Origin: Nitrospirota bacterium
Lineage (GTDB): Bacteria; Nitrospirota; Thermodesulfovibrionia; UBA6902
NCBI GenBank assembly: GCA_024277515.1
Contig: JAJRVB010000315.1
Coordinates: forward strand, 1-6,544
Direction of reading: 5' to 3'
DNA: 6,544 nt
Numbering within the stretch: the stretch's first letter is position 1; every line of letters begins with the position of its first letter. Positions 1-5,399 of this stretch are shown here, piece after piece. The position numbers and the translations under genes were made by a program. Under the pieces are notes generated by a model. The model was not told the origin of the DNA, ran no database searches, and worked only from the letters and a program-made list of their open reading frames with translations.

Positions 1-387
1 CATAAAGCGGGTTTCGGAAGATTCCTGATTCCTCATCCTCCTGTGATAAACCGGCTGCTGCGTCACGGTCTGCCGGAGGATGCTCAATACAATCTGAGTT
101 TTACTCATGAGTTCGGACATTTACAGACCGCGCCTTTAGCATTGCCGTACACGGGAGTAATGCCTGCATTGGCTTTTGTCACGGGTCACACAGGGTTGCC
201 TGAGATTGCTCTTGTATTAATCAGCACGCATGCCGCATGGGAAATTATGGCTGAAATTTATACCATTGCGAGCAATGTCCATTTATATCGTAAATATTAT
301 GAAAATGTTAGAGTCATCCCGAGGCTTGTTTTCTGGTTCGTTGCCGGGATATTTGCTGCAACAGGATGGGTCATTGTACTTTTCTGA
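1..387 (+). CDS. Membrane protein with HEFGH motif, 5' end missing
   Basis: The reading frame is open from the first base, so the gene begins upstream of the window; 128 codons plus the stop are visible. A GTG at 43 could be read as a start, but it has no clear ribosome binding site and the frame is open before it, so I take the gene as truncated by the window edge. The visible part carries His-Glu-Phe-Gly-His at bases 106-120, the HExxH pattern of zinc metalloproteases, followed by hydrophobic stretches that look like two or three membrane helices, the last reaching almost to the C-terminus. I do not recognise the family. A membrane zinc hydrolase is possible, but one short motif does not prove it, and the second half of any zinc site is not obvious. 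The next gene starts 9 bases after the stop, so they are probably cotranscribed. Confidence 0.7.
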   Translation, partial: HKAGFGRFLIPHPPVINRLLRHGLPEDAQYNLSFTHEFGHLQTAPLALPYTGVMPALAFVTGHTGLPEIALVLISTHAAWEIMAEIYTIASNVHLYRKYYENVRVIPRLVFWFVAGIFAATGWVIVLF

Positions 388-396
388 GGAGGGATT

Positions 397-1065
397 ATGG
401 AGAGTGGTCAGGCGGCATTAGGAGGCACATGGATCATTACCATCATTATGGTGATTGTTGTTTCATGGATAGTATTCAAGTATCTGGTGCCCGGTAATTT
501 TAAGGAGTGGCGTAATTTTGGGCTTATCCAGGCATTTATCATTGCGCTTTATGCCGAGATGTACGGGTTCCCCCTGACTATCTATCTCCTGACAACCTTT
601 TTAGGTTTTGACATCCCCTGGCTCCATGTCAAAGGCCATCTGTGGGCTTCACTGTTTGGATGGGGTCAAGGTATGGCTATGGTCGAGATGGTGGTGGGGT
701 ATGCCTTCGTATTTCTCGGTATCTCCCTGATTGTCAGGGGCTGGAAGCAGATATATGAGGCACGAAAAAAGGATGAACTTGTTACAGGCGGCATATATAA
801 GTATATGAGACATCCTCAGTATACAGGCATATATCTGGCTATCTTCGGGCAGTTGATACACTGGCCCACTATCCCGACACTGGCATTGTTTCCGTTGATT
901 ATTGCTGCCTATTATACCCTTTCCCGAAAAGAGGAAAAGGTCATGATTAAGAGCTTTGGAGATGAATACAGAGCTTATGTAAAGAAAGTGCCGATGTTCT
1001 TTCCAAAATGGGAGGAGGCCAGAGAGTCGTTGTTTGGAAAAGATGAAAAAGAGGATGTAGTTTAA
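397..1065 (+). CDS. Isoprenylcysteine carboxyl methyltransferase-like membrane methyltransferase
   Basis: A 222-residue integral membrane protein of the ICMT/PEMT superfamily, which transfers methyl groups from S-adenosylmethionine to lipid-like or thioether substrates at the membrane. The C-terminal core is recognisable: GGIYKYMRHPQYTG at residues 131-144, containing the R-H-P-x-Y signature for cofactor binding, then a hydrophobic pair of helices, then R-K-E-E at 177-180 and F-G-x-E-Y-x-x-Y at 187-194, ending with the typical K-V-P-M-F-F-P. The N-terminal 120 residues add about three further helices and are less familiar. The start ATG follows TGAGGAGG at 385-392 with good spacing. The true substrate is unknown; bacterial members near metal-resistance genes are common but mostly uncharacterised. 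After the conserved core there is a charged tail (KWEEARESLFGKDEKEDVV), and a diverged copy of this tail recurs at 2361-2417. Confidence 0.85.
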   Translation: MESGQAALGGTWIITIIMVIVVSWIVFKYLVPGNFKEWRNFGLIQAFIIALYAEMYGFPLTIYLLTTFLGFDIPWLHVKGHLWASLFGWGQGMAMVEMVVGYAFVFLGISLIVRGWKQIYEARKKDELVTGGIYKYMRHPQYTGIYLAIFGQLIHWPTIPTLALFPLIIAAYYTLSRKEEKVMIKSFGDEYRAYVKKVPMFFPKWEEARESLFGKDEKEDVV

Positions 1066-1138
1066 GGGGGTTAATGGACGAAAGGGGCTTTTCAGTTCCG
1101 CAGGGTTCGGACTTGAATTTTCAAAGGAGGGTTAAAAA

Positions 1139-1315
1139 ATGGAATGGATTATAGAAAACTGGTTCTGGATAATATTTTTTGTAATATTTATCGGTATGCA
1201 CCTCTTTGGTCATGGAGGTATGCATGGAGGTCATGGAGGAGAAGAAGGCGATGAACATAAAGGGCATTCAGGTGAAGGATCATCTAAAAAGAAAGGAGGA
1301 AGCTCATGCCATTGA
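1139..1315 (+). CDS. DUF2933-type His/Gly-rich membrane microprotein
   Basis: A 58-residue protein. It starts at the ATG after AAAGGAGGG (1123-1131), which gives 7 bases of spacing. Residues 1-23 are one hydrophobic, aromatic-rich helix (MEWIIENWFWIIFFVIFIG) ending in M-H-L-F. A His/Gly-rich segment with H at 21, 25, 29, 32, 40 and 43 follows, then a Lys/Ser/Gly tail ending Cys-His. This plan, one helix followed by repeated H-G-G units, matches small DUF2933 proteins, which often occur with copper or mercury handling genes. The many histidines and terminal Cys-His suggest binding of a soft or borderline metal, but that is inference. The stop lies inside the next gene (10-base overlap), so translation of the two is probably coupled. 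Confidence 0.8.
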   Translation: MEWIIENWFWIIFFVIFIGMHLFGHGGMHGGHGGEEGDEHKGHSGEGSSKKKGGSSCH

Positions 1316-1566
1316 ATATAAGAATTGTCAGCTGGTCACTGGGCATATTTACAGCAATTTCCTATATAATTTGCGTTGTATATGGGCTGATTGTCCCCGA
1401 AAATCTGCATGGCATGTCGGCGTTTCTTGAGTCGGTACTTCCTGCTTTCAAGTGGTTGACGTTCAGTGGATTTATCCTCGGACTTATTGAAAGTTTTCTT
1501 TACGGGGTATACACTGGAATTGTATTTGTGCCTATATATAATTTTATAAACAAAAGGTGGGGTTAG
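1306..1566 (+). CDS. DUF5676-type two-helix membrane protein
   Basis: An 86-residue protein with two membrane helices (about residues 8-29 and 50-76), a short middle segment containing P-E-N-L-H-G-M, and the ending I-Y-N-F-I-N-K-R-W-G. The layout (short N-terminus, helix, loop with a Pro-containing turn before the second helix, G-x-x-x-G-x-x-x-x-P-I-Y-N near the end) fits DUF5676 membrane proteins. These have no assigned biochemical role but recur beside heavy-metal genes. The start ATG at 1306 is preceded by AAAGGAGGAAG at 1292-1302, inside the upstream DUF2933 gene, and the frames overlap by 10 bases. Expression of the two small proteins is therefore likely linked, and they may work together in the membrane. 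The family call is by pattern only. Confidence 0.75.
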   Translation: MPLNIRIVSWSLGIFTAISYIICVVYGLIVPENLHGMSAFLESVLPAFKWLTFSGFILGLIESFLYGVYTGIVFVPIYNFINKRWG

Positions 1567-1569
1567 ATA

Positions 1570-1635
1570 ATGAAAATAAGCTGGTTCATACAGAGAGATG
1601 TGGACAAGAAAACATCAGGTCGTGGAAAAGCCTGA
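1570..1635 (+). CDS. Possible 21-codon leader or gene remnant
   Basis: A short frame, MKISWFIQRDVDKKTSGRGKA, begins 3 bases after the DUF5676 stop. It is preceded by AAAAGGTGGGG, an acceptable ribosome binding site. It ends 15 bases before the next gene. I recognise no family. It could be the surviving 5' end of a gene lost when this region was rearranged, a leader peptide, or chance. Confidence 0.25.
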   Translation: MKISWFIQRDVDKKTSGRGKA

Positions 1636-1650
1636 ATCCGGGGGTGAAAA

Positions 1651-2361
1651 TTGACTGAAAATTTAGTTTGGTTTGTATGGTCACTTGGTCTTCTATTTGT
1701 CTGGCTTGCCGTCTTTGTGTTCTACCGCACAGCGCGGACACGGATACTTCGGGCAAGCCTTCTTACCATGCTGTTCGGTCTCTCGGAGCCTGTTTTCGTA
1801 CCCGAATACTGGAATCCGCCATCACTATTCGACTTGGCCCAAAAGACAGGTTTCGATATTGAAAGCCTACTTTTCTCTTTTGCCATCGGGGGCATGGGGA
1901 TCGTTATTTATGATCTTCTGTTCAAGGTTAAGCACGAAAAAATGGACTGGATTGAACGGCATGGCCGCCATCACCGCTTCCATTTTTGGACGCTCGTTTC
2001 GCCATTTATCATGTTCGCGCTCCTATACTTCCTGACGGACCTGAATCCCATTTACAATGCGAGCCTGTCCATGTTTGTCGGCGGTCTCGCGGCTTTATGG
2101 TGCAGGCCGGATCTCAAGATGAAGATCTGGGTGAGCGGCGTTATTTTCATGCTTTTCTACTTTGTGTATTTATTCCCGCTCGTGCTATTGTTTCCGGGGT
2201 TTGTGGAGCGCGTCTGGGTGCTCTCCGCTATTTCGGGAATCCTGATCGCCGGCGTGCCCCTTGAGGAGTTGATGTTTGCCTTCACTTTTGGGATGCTCTG
2301 GTCCAGTTATTATGAGCATTTGGCATGGTACAAAATAAAAACGGAATCTGTCCATAAATAA
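1651..2361 (+). CDS. Membrane protein with lycopene-cyclase-like repeats
   Basis: A 236-residue, multi-helix membrane protein starting at TTG, chosen because GGGGGTG (1639-1645) sits at the right distance and no ATG with a site is nearby in frame. Residues 202-214 read V-P-L-E-E-L-M-F-A-F-T-F-G, matching the P-x-E-E-x-x-F signature of the heterodimeric/fused lycopene cyclase domain (CrtYc/CrtYd, CarR type). Residues 68-80 (F-D-I-E-S-L-L-F-S-F-A-I-G) look like a second, degenerate copy that has lost the Pro and one acidic residue. The length and the two-copy plan also fit fused cyclases of about 230-240 residues. Other notable stretches are S-E-P-V-F-V-P-E-Y-W-N-P-P at 45-57 and a basic H-G-R-H-H-R-F-H loop at 94-101. 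No other carotenoid gene is present in the window, so the substrate may be another isoprenoid or lipid, or the protein may not be an enzyme. The stop overlaps by one base the ATG of a methyltransferase-gene remnant. Confidence 0.7.
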   Translation: MTENLVWFVWSLGLLFVWLAVFVFYRTARTRILRASLLTMLFGLSEPVFVPEYWNPPSLFDLAQKTGFDIESLLFSFAIGGMGIVIYDLLFKVKHEKMDWIERHGRHHRFHFWTLVSPFIMFALLYFLTDLNPIYNASLSMFVGGLAALWCRPDLKMKIWVSGVIFMLFYFVYLFPLVLLFPGFVERVWVLSAISGILIAGVPLEELMFAFTFGMLWSSYYEHLAWYKIKTESVHK

Positions 2362-2417
2362 TGCAGGAGGCCGGAGAGGCATTATTTGGAAAAGACGAAA
2401 AAGAGGATGCGGTCTAA
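2361..2417 (+). pseudogene. 3' remnant of a second methyltransferase gene
   Basis: An 18-codon frame reading (M)QEAGEALFGKDEKEDAV that aligns without gaps to the last 18 codons of the methyltransferase ending at 1065 (WEEARESLFGKDEKEDVV). By hand count 46 of 57 bases agree, and the match runs on past the stop into a G-rich tract (1063-1071 versus 2415-2423). Several differences are silent third-position changes (GAT/GAC, GTT/GTC, TTG/TTA), so the copy probably diverged as a working gene before its front part was lost. It starts directly on the stop of the preceding gene (TAATG). It has no known function as it stands. Confidence 0.7.
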
Positions 2418-2449
2418 GGGGGGTTGTTGCTGCATTCTGAGGAGATAAA

Positions 2450-3292
2450 ATGATGGATGTAAAAGATCCGGTATGCGGTATGACGGTTAAGGTGGAAGGC
2501 TCTGTTTTCACTTCTTCTTTTAAAGGGGAAACATATTATTTCTGCTCGGAAAAATGCAGGGCGGAATTTGATGAAGGTCCTGATGCGGTTCTTGCTATGA
2601 AATCAGAGCGGGAAAAATCTGTAGAAAGGGAGAGGTCGGTATCACTTGAGAAAATGATAGACGCGGTAGCGCATGAGATAAGAAACCCTCTCACTTCAAT
2701 AGGCGGTTTTGCGCGAAAGATATACAGGAGTCTTTCGCAGGATGATCCAAACAGGGATTATATGAAGATGATTATCGACGATGTAGCCAGGGTGGAAAAT
2801 ATGATCAGACAGATCGTTGAGTTAAAGACAATGGGAGTACTGCATCCGAAACCTTCAGATATCAATAAAATAGTGAGTGAAGCGGTCAGATCATTTGAAA
2901 AAGAACTGACAGACAGAAACATAGAGTTTGAAGTTGAGTTGATGGACAAACCGCCTTTAGCGCTTCTGGATGGCGGCAGTATTCTTAAAACCATTAACCA
3001 TCTGATCAGAAACTCTATTGAAGCGATGGAAAAGGCACCCGGGAAGCTGAAGATATCCACTTTCATAAGGAATGAAGCGATAGAGGTGACAGTGTCCGAT
3101 ACCGGCAAGGGTATCCCGGAGGATAAAATCAAGTTTATTTTTGATCCCCTTTTTACCTCAAAGATATACGGGCCGGGACTCGGCCTCACCTTTGATAAAA
3201 TGATCATTCAGGAACACGGTGGGAGCATTTCGGTCATGAGTGAGCCGGGAAAGGGTACCGTTTTTACGATCAGATTGCCGTTGAAGGGTTAA
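2450..3292 (+). CDS. Soluble histidine kinase with N-terminal YHS domain
   Basis: A 280-residue protein. Residues 4-47 are a YHS domain (D-P-V-C-G-M at 6-11, Y-Y-F-C-S-E-K-C at 29-36) with cysteines 9, 32 and 36 as likely metal ligands; related domains occur in copper ATPases and mercury-linked proteins. A charged linker (51-66) leads to a HisKA dimerisation domain with phospho-acceptor H75 in A-H-E-I-R-N-P-L-T-S-I-G-G-F. The ATPase domain follows: N-box N-H-L-I-R-N-S-I-E-A-M (183-193, key N188), G1 box D-T-G-K-G-I-P (217-223), F box F-D-P-L-F-T-S-K (231-238) and G2 box G-P-G-L-G-L (241-246). No transmembrane helix or signal peptide is present, so it should sense in the cytoplasm. GAGGAG at 2439-2444 serves ATG 2450 or, with better spacing, ATG 2453. 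No response regulator is adjacent. Metal sensing is inferred from the YHS domain and neighbours. Confidence 0.9.
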   Translation: MMDVKDPVCGMTVKVEGSVFTSSFKGETYYFCSEKCRAEFDEGPDAVLAMKSEREKSVERERSVSLEKMIDAVAHEIRNPLTSIGGFARKIYRSLSQDDPNRDYMKMIIDDVARVENMIRQIVELKTMGVLHPKPSDINKIVSEAVRSFEKELTDRNIEFEVELMDKPPLALLDGGSILKTINHLIRNSIEAMEKAPGKLKISTFIRNEAIEVTVSDTGKGIPEDKIKFIFDPLFTSKIYGPGLGLTFDKMIIQEHGGSISVMSEPGKGTVFTIRLPLKG

Positions 3293-3309
3293 GTTATTGG
3301 TTATTTCCT

Positions 3310-4542
3310 TCAATCCGGTCGCCTTTCAGGTAAAAGTTTAATCCCGAGAATTATTGCCGTCCCGGTCATCAGTAATGCCGTAAGCAGGTATGGCACATGA
3401 ACATTCAATATAAACAAAAGCCCGCCGATTACAGGCCCGGCGGTCTGTCCGAGACTGATGGCAGCGCTTTGCATGCCAAGCGCTGTTCCGGAGAGTTCTC
3501 CCGCATTCTTGCTGACCAGTGAAGACATGCTCGGATTAATTAATGCCATGCCGATGGCGAATAAAGTTACGTAGAAAAGAATAAGCGCCATGTCCCGGGT
3601 CGTCATTAATAAAAACAGCGCGCCCCCCATTAATAGAAAGCCCGGCGGCAATAAAGGTCTTTCGCCGAGACGCCCGATAAGACGACCCACCGCGCCTACC
3701 TGGGCCACAGCCATGACTAATCCGCAGACCATGAATACGGCCCCCATCTGCTTCGGCCCGAAATTCATCACATTTTTCCCATGGAGAGCAAACGTGCCCT
3801 CAAAGAGGGAGAGGGCGAAATAACCGAGAAAAGAGAGAATAAGCAGCCCCCGGAATGTTTTGAATGTAACTAACCAGTGTTTTGCGGACCGTCCTGAAAG
3901 AGGTCGGATTTCTGATTTTCGTAGCGACTCAGGTATGAGATATACAGCGGCAAATAAAGAGAGTATCGCAAGAATCGCTGCCACAAAGAAAGGAGTGGAA
4001 AAATCATCGGCTCGGAAATGCCAGATGCTGAATTTAAAATGAAAATCGAGGCGGGTCAGAAATCCTCCCAACGCCGGACCTGTAACGACTCCGAACCCTA
4101 TGGCGCTGCTTAACCATGCCATCCCCTTGCCACGGTCCGACTCCGAAGTAGTATCAGCAACATAAGCGCTCGCCGCAGGCAGTACGGCAGCGCCGAATAT
4201 TCCACCAAGGATACGCGCGGTATAGAGCATAGTCAAATTTGTGCCGATTCCAAAGAGCGCCATAAAAACGGCATAACCAGCCAATCCGACCATAAATAGA
4301 GGACGTCTGCCGACACGGTCGGACAAACTGCCCCATAAGGGCGCGAAAAAAAACTGCATAAGGGCGAATATGCCCGTCAACAGACCAACGTGAAGATATG
4401 CCTCCTGAGCTGTCGCGCCCTCAGCAAGTGCCAGCCGTTCGATGTAAAATGCGAGCACCGGCAAGGTCAGTCCGTAACCGATCATGACTATAAACAGACA
4501 GAAAAGGAGAAAGCCGGGATGTTTTCTCTTGTGAAAGTTCAT
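3310..4542 (-). CDS. Major facilitator superfamily drug/H+ antiporter (DHA1, TetA-like)
   Basis: A 410-residue, 12-helix inner membrane transporter of normal length for the family. Motif A between helices 2 and 3 is intact: G-S-L-S-D-R-V-G-R-R-P at residues 71-81. The helix 5 antiporter motif C is clear: G-F-G-V-V-T-G-P-A-L-G-G at 139-150. The start of helix 1 carries I-G-Y-G-L-T-L-P-V-L. Together these place it among proton-driven efflux proteins like TetA and multidrug exporters; the substrate cannot be read from sequence. The halves are joined by a charged loop near residues 208-222. The ATG at 4542 is the first possible start, since an in-frame TAA lies two codons upstream. Its ribosome binding site is weak (AAGAG directly abutting the ATG), so expression may be low. 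It converges with the kinase gene across 17 bases and diverges from the toxin-antitoxin pair. Confidence 0.9.
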   Translation of the reverse strand: MNFHKRKHPGFLLFCLFIVMIGYGLTLPVLAFYIERLALAEGATAQEAYLHVGLLTGIFALMQFFFAPLWGSLSDRVGRRPLFMVGLAGYAVFMALFGIGTNLTMLYTARILGGIFGAAVLPAASAYVADTTSESDRGKGMAWLSSAIGFGVVTGPALGGFLTRLDFHFKFSIWHFRADDFSTPFFVAAILAILSLFAAVYLIPESLRKSEIRPLSGRSAKHWLVTFKTFRGLLILSFLGYFALSLFEGTFALHGKNVMNFGPKQMGAVFMVCGLVMAVAQVGAVGRLIGRLGERPLLPPGFLLMGGALFLLMTTRDMALILFYVTLFAIGMALINPSMSSLVSKNAGELSGTALGMQSAAISLGQTAGPVIGGLLFILNVHVPYLLTALLMTGTAIILGIKLLPERRPD

Positions 4543-4606
4543 CTCTTATGCATTTGTTTAAAGTATTGTGTTGGCACTACAACATTGTATCACACAAGGC
4601 AACTAC

Positions 4607-4649
4607 TGAGGTTATCAGGAAACTCCAGCTCCCTTGCTGAATAACCTCA
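4607..4649. repeat. Inverted repeat between divergent genes
   Basis: TGAGGTTAT (4607-4615) and ATAACCTCA (4641-4649) are perfect 9-base inverted arms. With one bulged A, CAG/CTG adds three more pairs, leaving an 18-base loop. There is no T-run on either side, so it is not a standard intrinsic terminator for either strand. It lies between the transporter promoter region and the mntA promoter. It could be an operator, or the trace of a small mobile sequence. Confidence 0.4.
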
Positions 4650-4670
4650 TTTGAAAAAAATGGTAGATAA

Positions 4671-4699
4671 TTAAAAAGAAGTTGGAAAATGAGTATAAT
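4671..4699 (+). promoter_or_regulatory. Sigma-70-type promoter for mntA-hepT
   Basis: A perfect TATAAT at 4694-4699 is preceded, at 17 bases, by TTAAAA (4671-4676), a four-of-six match to TTGACA. The predicted start point near 4706 leaves a leader of about 11 bases that just includes the GGAG ribosome binding site (4708-4711). A short leader and independent promoter are usual for toxin-antitoxin pairs. Confidence 0.55.
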
Positions 4700-4716
4700 G
4701 ATTAGACGGAGTATAT

Positions 4717-5010
4717 ATGAAGACACTCGATGAAATAAAAGAACTTATTCAAGACCATAAAGATGAACTCAGGCAGCAATATGGCTTAAAAGAAATCGGG
4801 GTGTTCGGCTCCTATGTGAGGGGAGTACAGAGGGAAAACAGTGATCTTGACGTTCTTATCGAGTTTGAAAAACCTGTAGGTTTTGTAAAGTTCCTCATGC
4901 TTGAGAACAGACTTTCAGAGCTGCTTGGTGTGAAGGTTGAGATGGTAACTAAAAAAGCATTAAAGCCTTTTATCGGCAAACGGATTCTTCAGGAGGTTAT
5001 ATATGTCTGA
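4717..5010 (+). CDS. mntA: MntA-type minimal nucleotidyltransferase antitoxin
   Basis: A 97-residue protein of the minimal nucleotidyltransferase family. Known MntA proteins silence the HepT ribonuclease by adding AMP groups to a tyrosine in its active-site motif. The catalytic pattern is complete: G-S-Y-V-R-G at 31-36, then S-D-L-D at 42-45 with the metal-binding pair D43/D45, and a third acidic residue probably supplied by E75 in K-V-E-M-V-T. The ending K-K-A-L-K-P is typical of the family. The start has a GGAG site 5 bases upstream. The gene overlaps hepT by 8 bases, and the hepT ribosome binding site AGGAGG (4991-4996) lies within its last codons. The enzyme looks intact even though its partner is shortened. 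Confidence 0.88.
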   Translation: MKTLDEIKELIQDHKDELRQQYGLKEIGVFGSYVRGVQRENSDLDVLIEFEKPVGFVKFLMLENRLSELLGVKVEMVTKKALKPFIGKRILQEVIYV

Positions 5011-5269
5011 AGAAAGACTGCTTCAGGACTATCTCAATGACATAATTGAATCAATCTCTGACATAAGGGAATTTATCCTGGGCATGACTTTTGATACATT
5101 TGCAAATGACATAAAGACGGTAAAGGCCGTTATAAGAAGCCTTGAAGTCATTGGAGAAGCGGTCAATAAGATACCTGAAGATATCAGAGACCGATACCCT
5201 GAAACACACTGGCAAGAAATGATTGGCATGAGAAACCGTCTTATCCACGAGTATTTTGGTGTCGATTAA
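5003..5269 (+). CDS. hepT: HepT-like ribonuclease toxin, C-terminally truncated
   Basis: An 88-residue, all-helical HepT/DUF86 (HEPN) protein. The active-site motif R-x4-H-x-Y is intact as R77-N-R-L-I-H82-E-Y84; in studied systems the Arg and His cut RNA and the Tyr is the site of AMP addition by MntA. Family members usually run 110-145 residues. This frame stops at a TAA immediately after F-G-V-D, where relatives normally continue with Leu and a Trp-containing helix. The expected helix is present in frame beyond the stop (5270-5365). One base change (TTA to TAA) would explain the stop, and restoring it would give 120 residues. The product could be inactive, or a shortened form retaining the catalytic residues. 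The start has an excellent AGGAGG site at 6 bases. Confidence 0.8.
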   Translation: MSEERLLQDYLNDIIESISDIREFILGMTFDTFANDIKTVKAVIRSLEVIGEAVNKIPEDIRDRYPETHWQEMIGMRNRLIHEYFGVD

Positions 5270-5365
5270 AATATTCTATGGCAGACGATAGAAGAAGACC
5301 TGGAACCTTTGGAAATAAATGTCCGTAAGGTTTATTCTGATCTATATACAGACCGGGGCAATTAA
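5270..5365 (+). pseudogene. hepT: In-frame 3' continuation of hepT after the internal stop
   Basis: In the hepT frame after the TAA at 5267-5269, 31 codons remain open before TAA at 5363-5365. They begin N-I-L-W-Q-T-I-E-E-D-L-E-P-L, matching the usual HepT C-terminal helix (x-I-x-W-x-T-I-x-x-D-L-P-x-L). The codons still read sensibly, so the break is recent, a sequencing error, or read through. Confidence 0.7.
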
Positions 5366-5368
5366 TGT

Positions 5369-5392
5369 AGGGGCAATTCACGAATTGCCCCT
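5369..5392. repeat. Palindromic repeat of the AGGGGCAATTC type
   Basis: AGGGGCAATTC (5369-5379) and GAATTGCCCCT (5382-5392) are perfect 11-base inverted arms separated by AC. It lies between the convergent hepT and four-helix protein genes, where it can form a strong hairpin in either transcript. No T-run follows on either strand. Similar TAGGGGCAATTC...GAATTGCCCCTA palindromes are, from memory, dispersed in many bacterial genomes, so it may be a mobile or REP-like element that also serves as a terminator. Confidence 0.65.
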
Positions 5393-5399
5393 GTTGGCT

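Noticed and set aside
1094..1113. Hairpin AGTTCCG...CGGACT after the methyltransferase gene
   Set aside because: Only six pairs with a bulge and no T-run; too weak for a terminator, and the downstream small gene looks cotranscribed.
1074..1154. 26-codon frame starting ATG GAC GAA
   Set aside because: No ribosome binding site of its own, and it runs through the ribosome binding site and start of the DUF2933-type gene.
1206..1430. 74-codon frame over the DUF2933/DUF5676 junction
   Set aside because: It lies in a different frame across two better-supported genes, has no clear ribosome binding site, and its sequence resembles no protein family.
2185..3207. Long minus-strand frames opposite the cyclase-like and kinase genes
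   Set aside because: They are antisense to genes with clear domain motifs and give no recognisable protein.
4572..4588. Sigma-54-like TGGCAC...TTG
   Set aside because: The spacing between the two elements is two bases too long, the GC element is absent, and it is far from the + strand gene.
4566..4597. TTGTGT...ACACAA inverted repeat and nested TGTTG/CAACA upstream of the transporter
   Set aside because: Arms of 5-6 bases in a low-complexity stretch are expected by chance, and I could not pair them with a convincing promoter.
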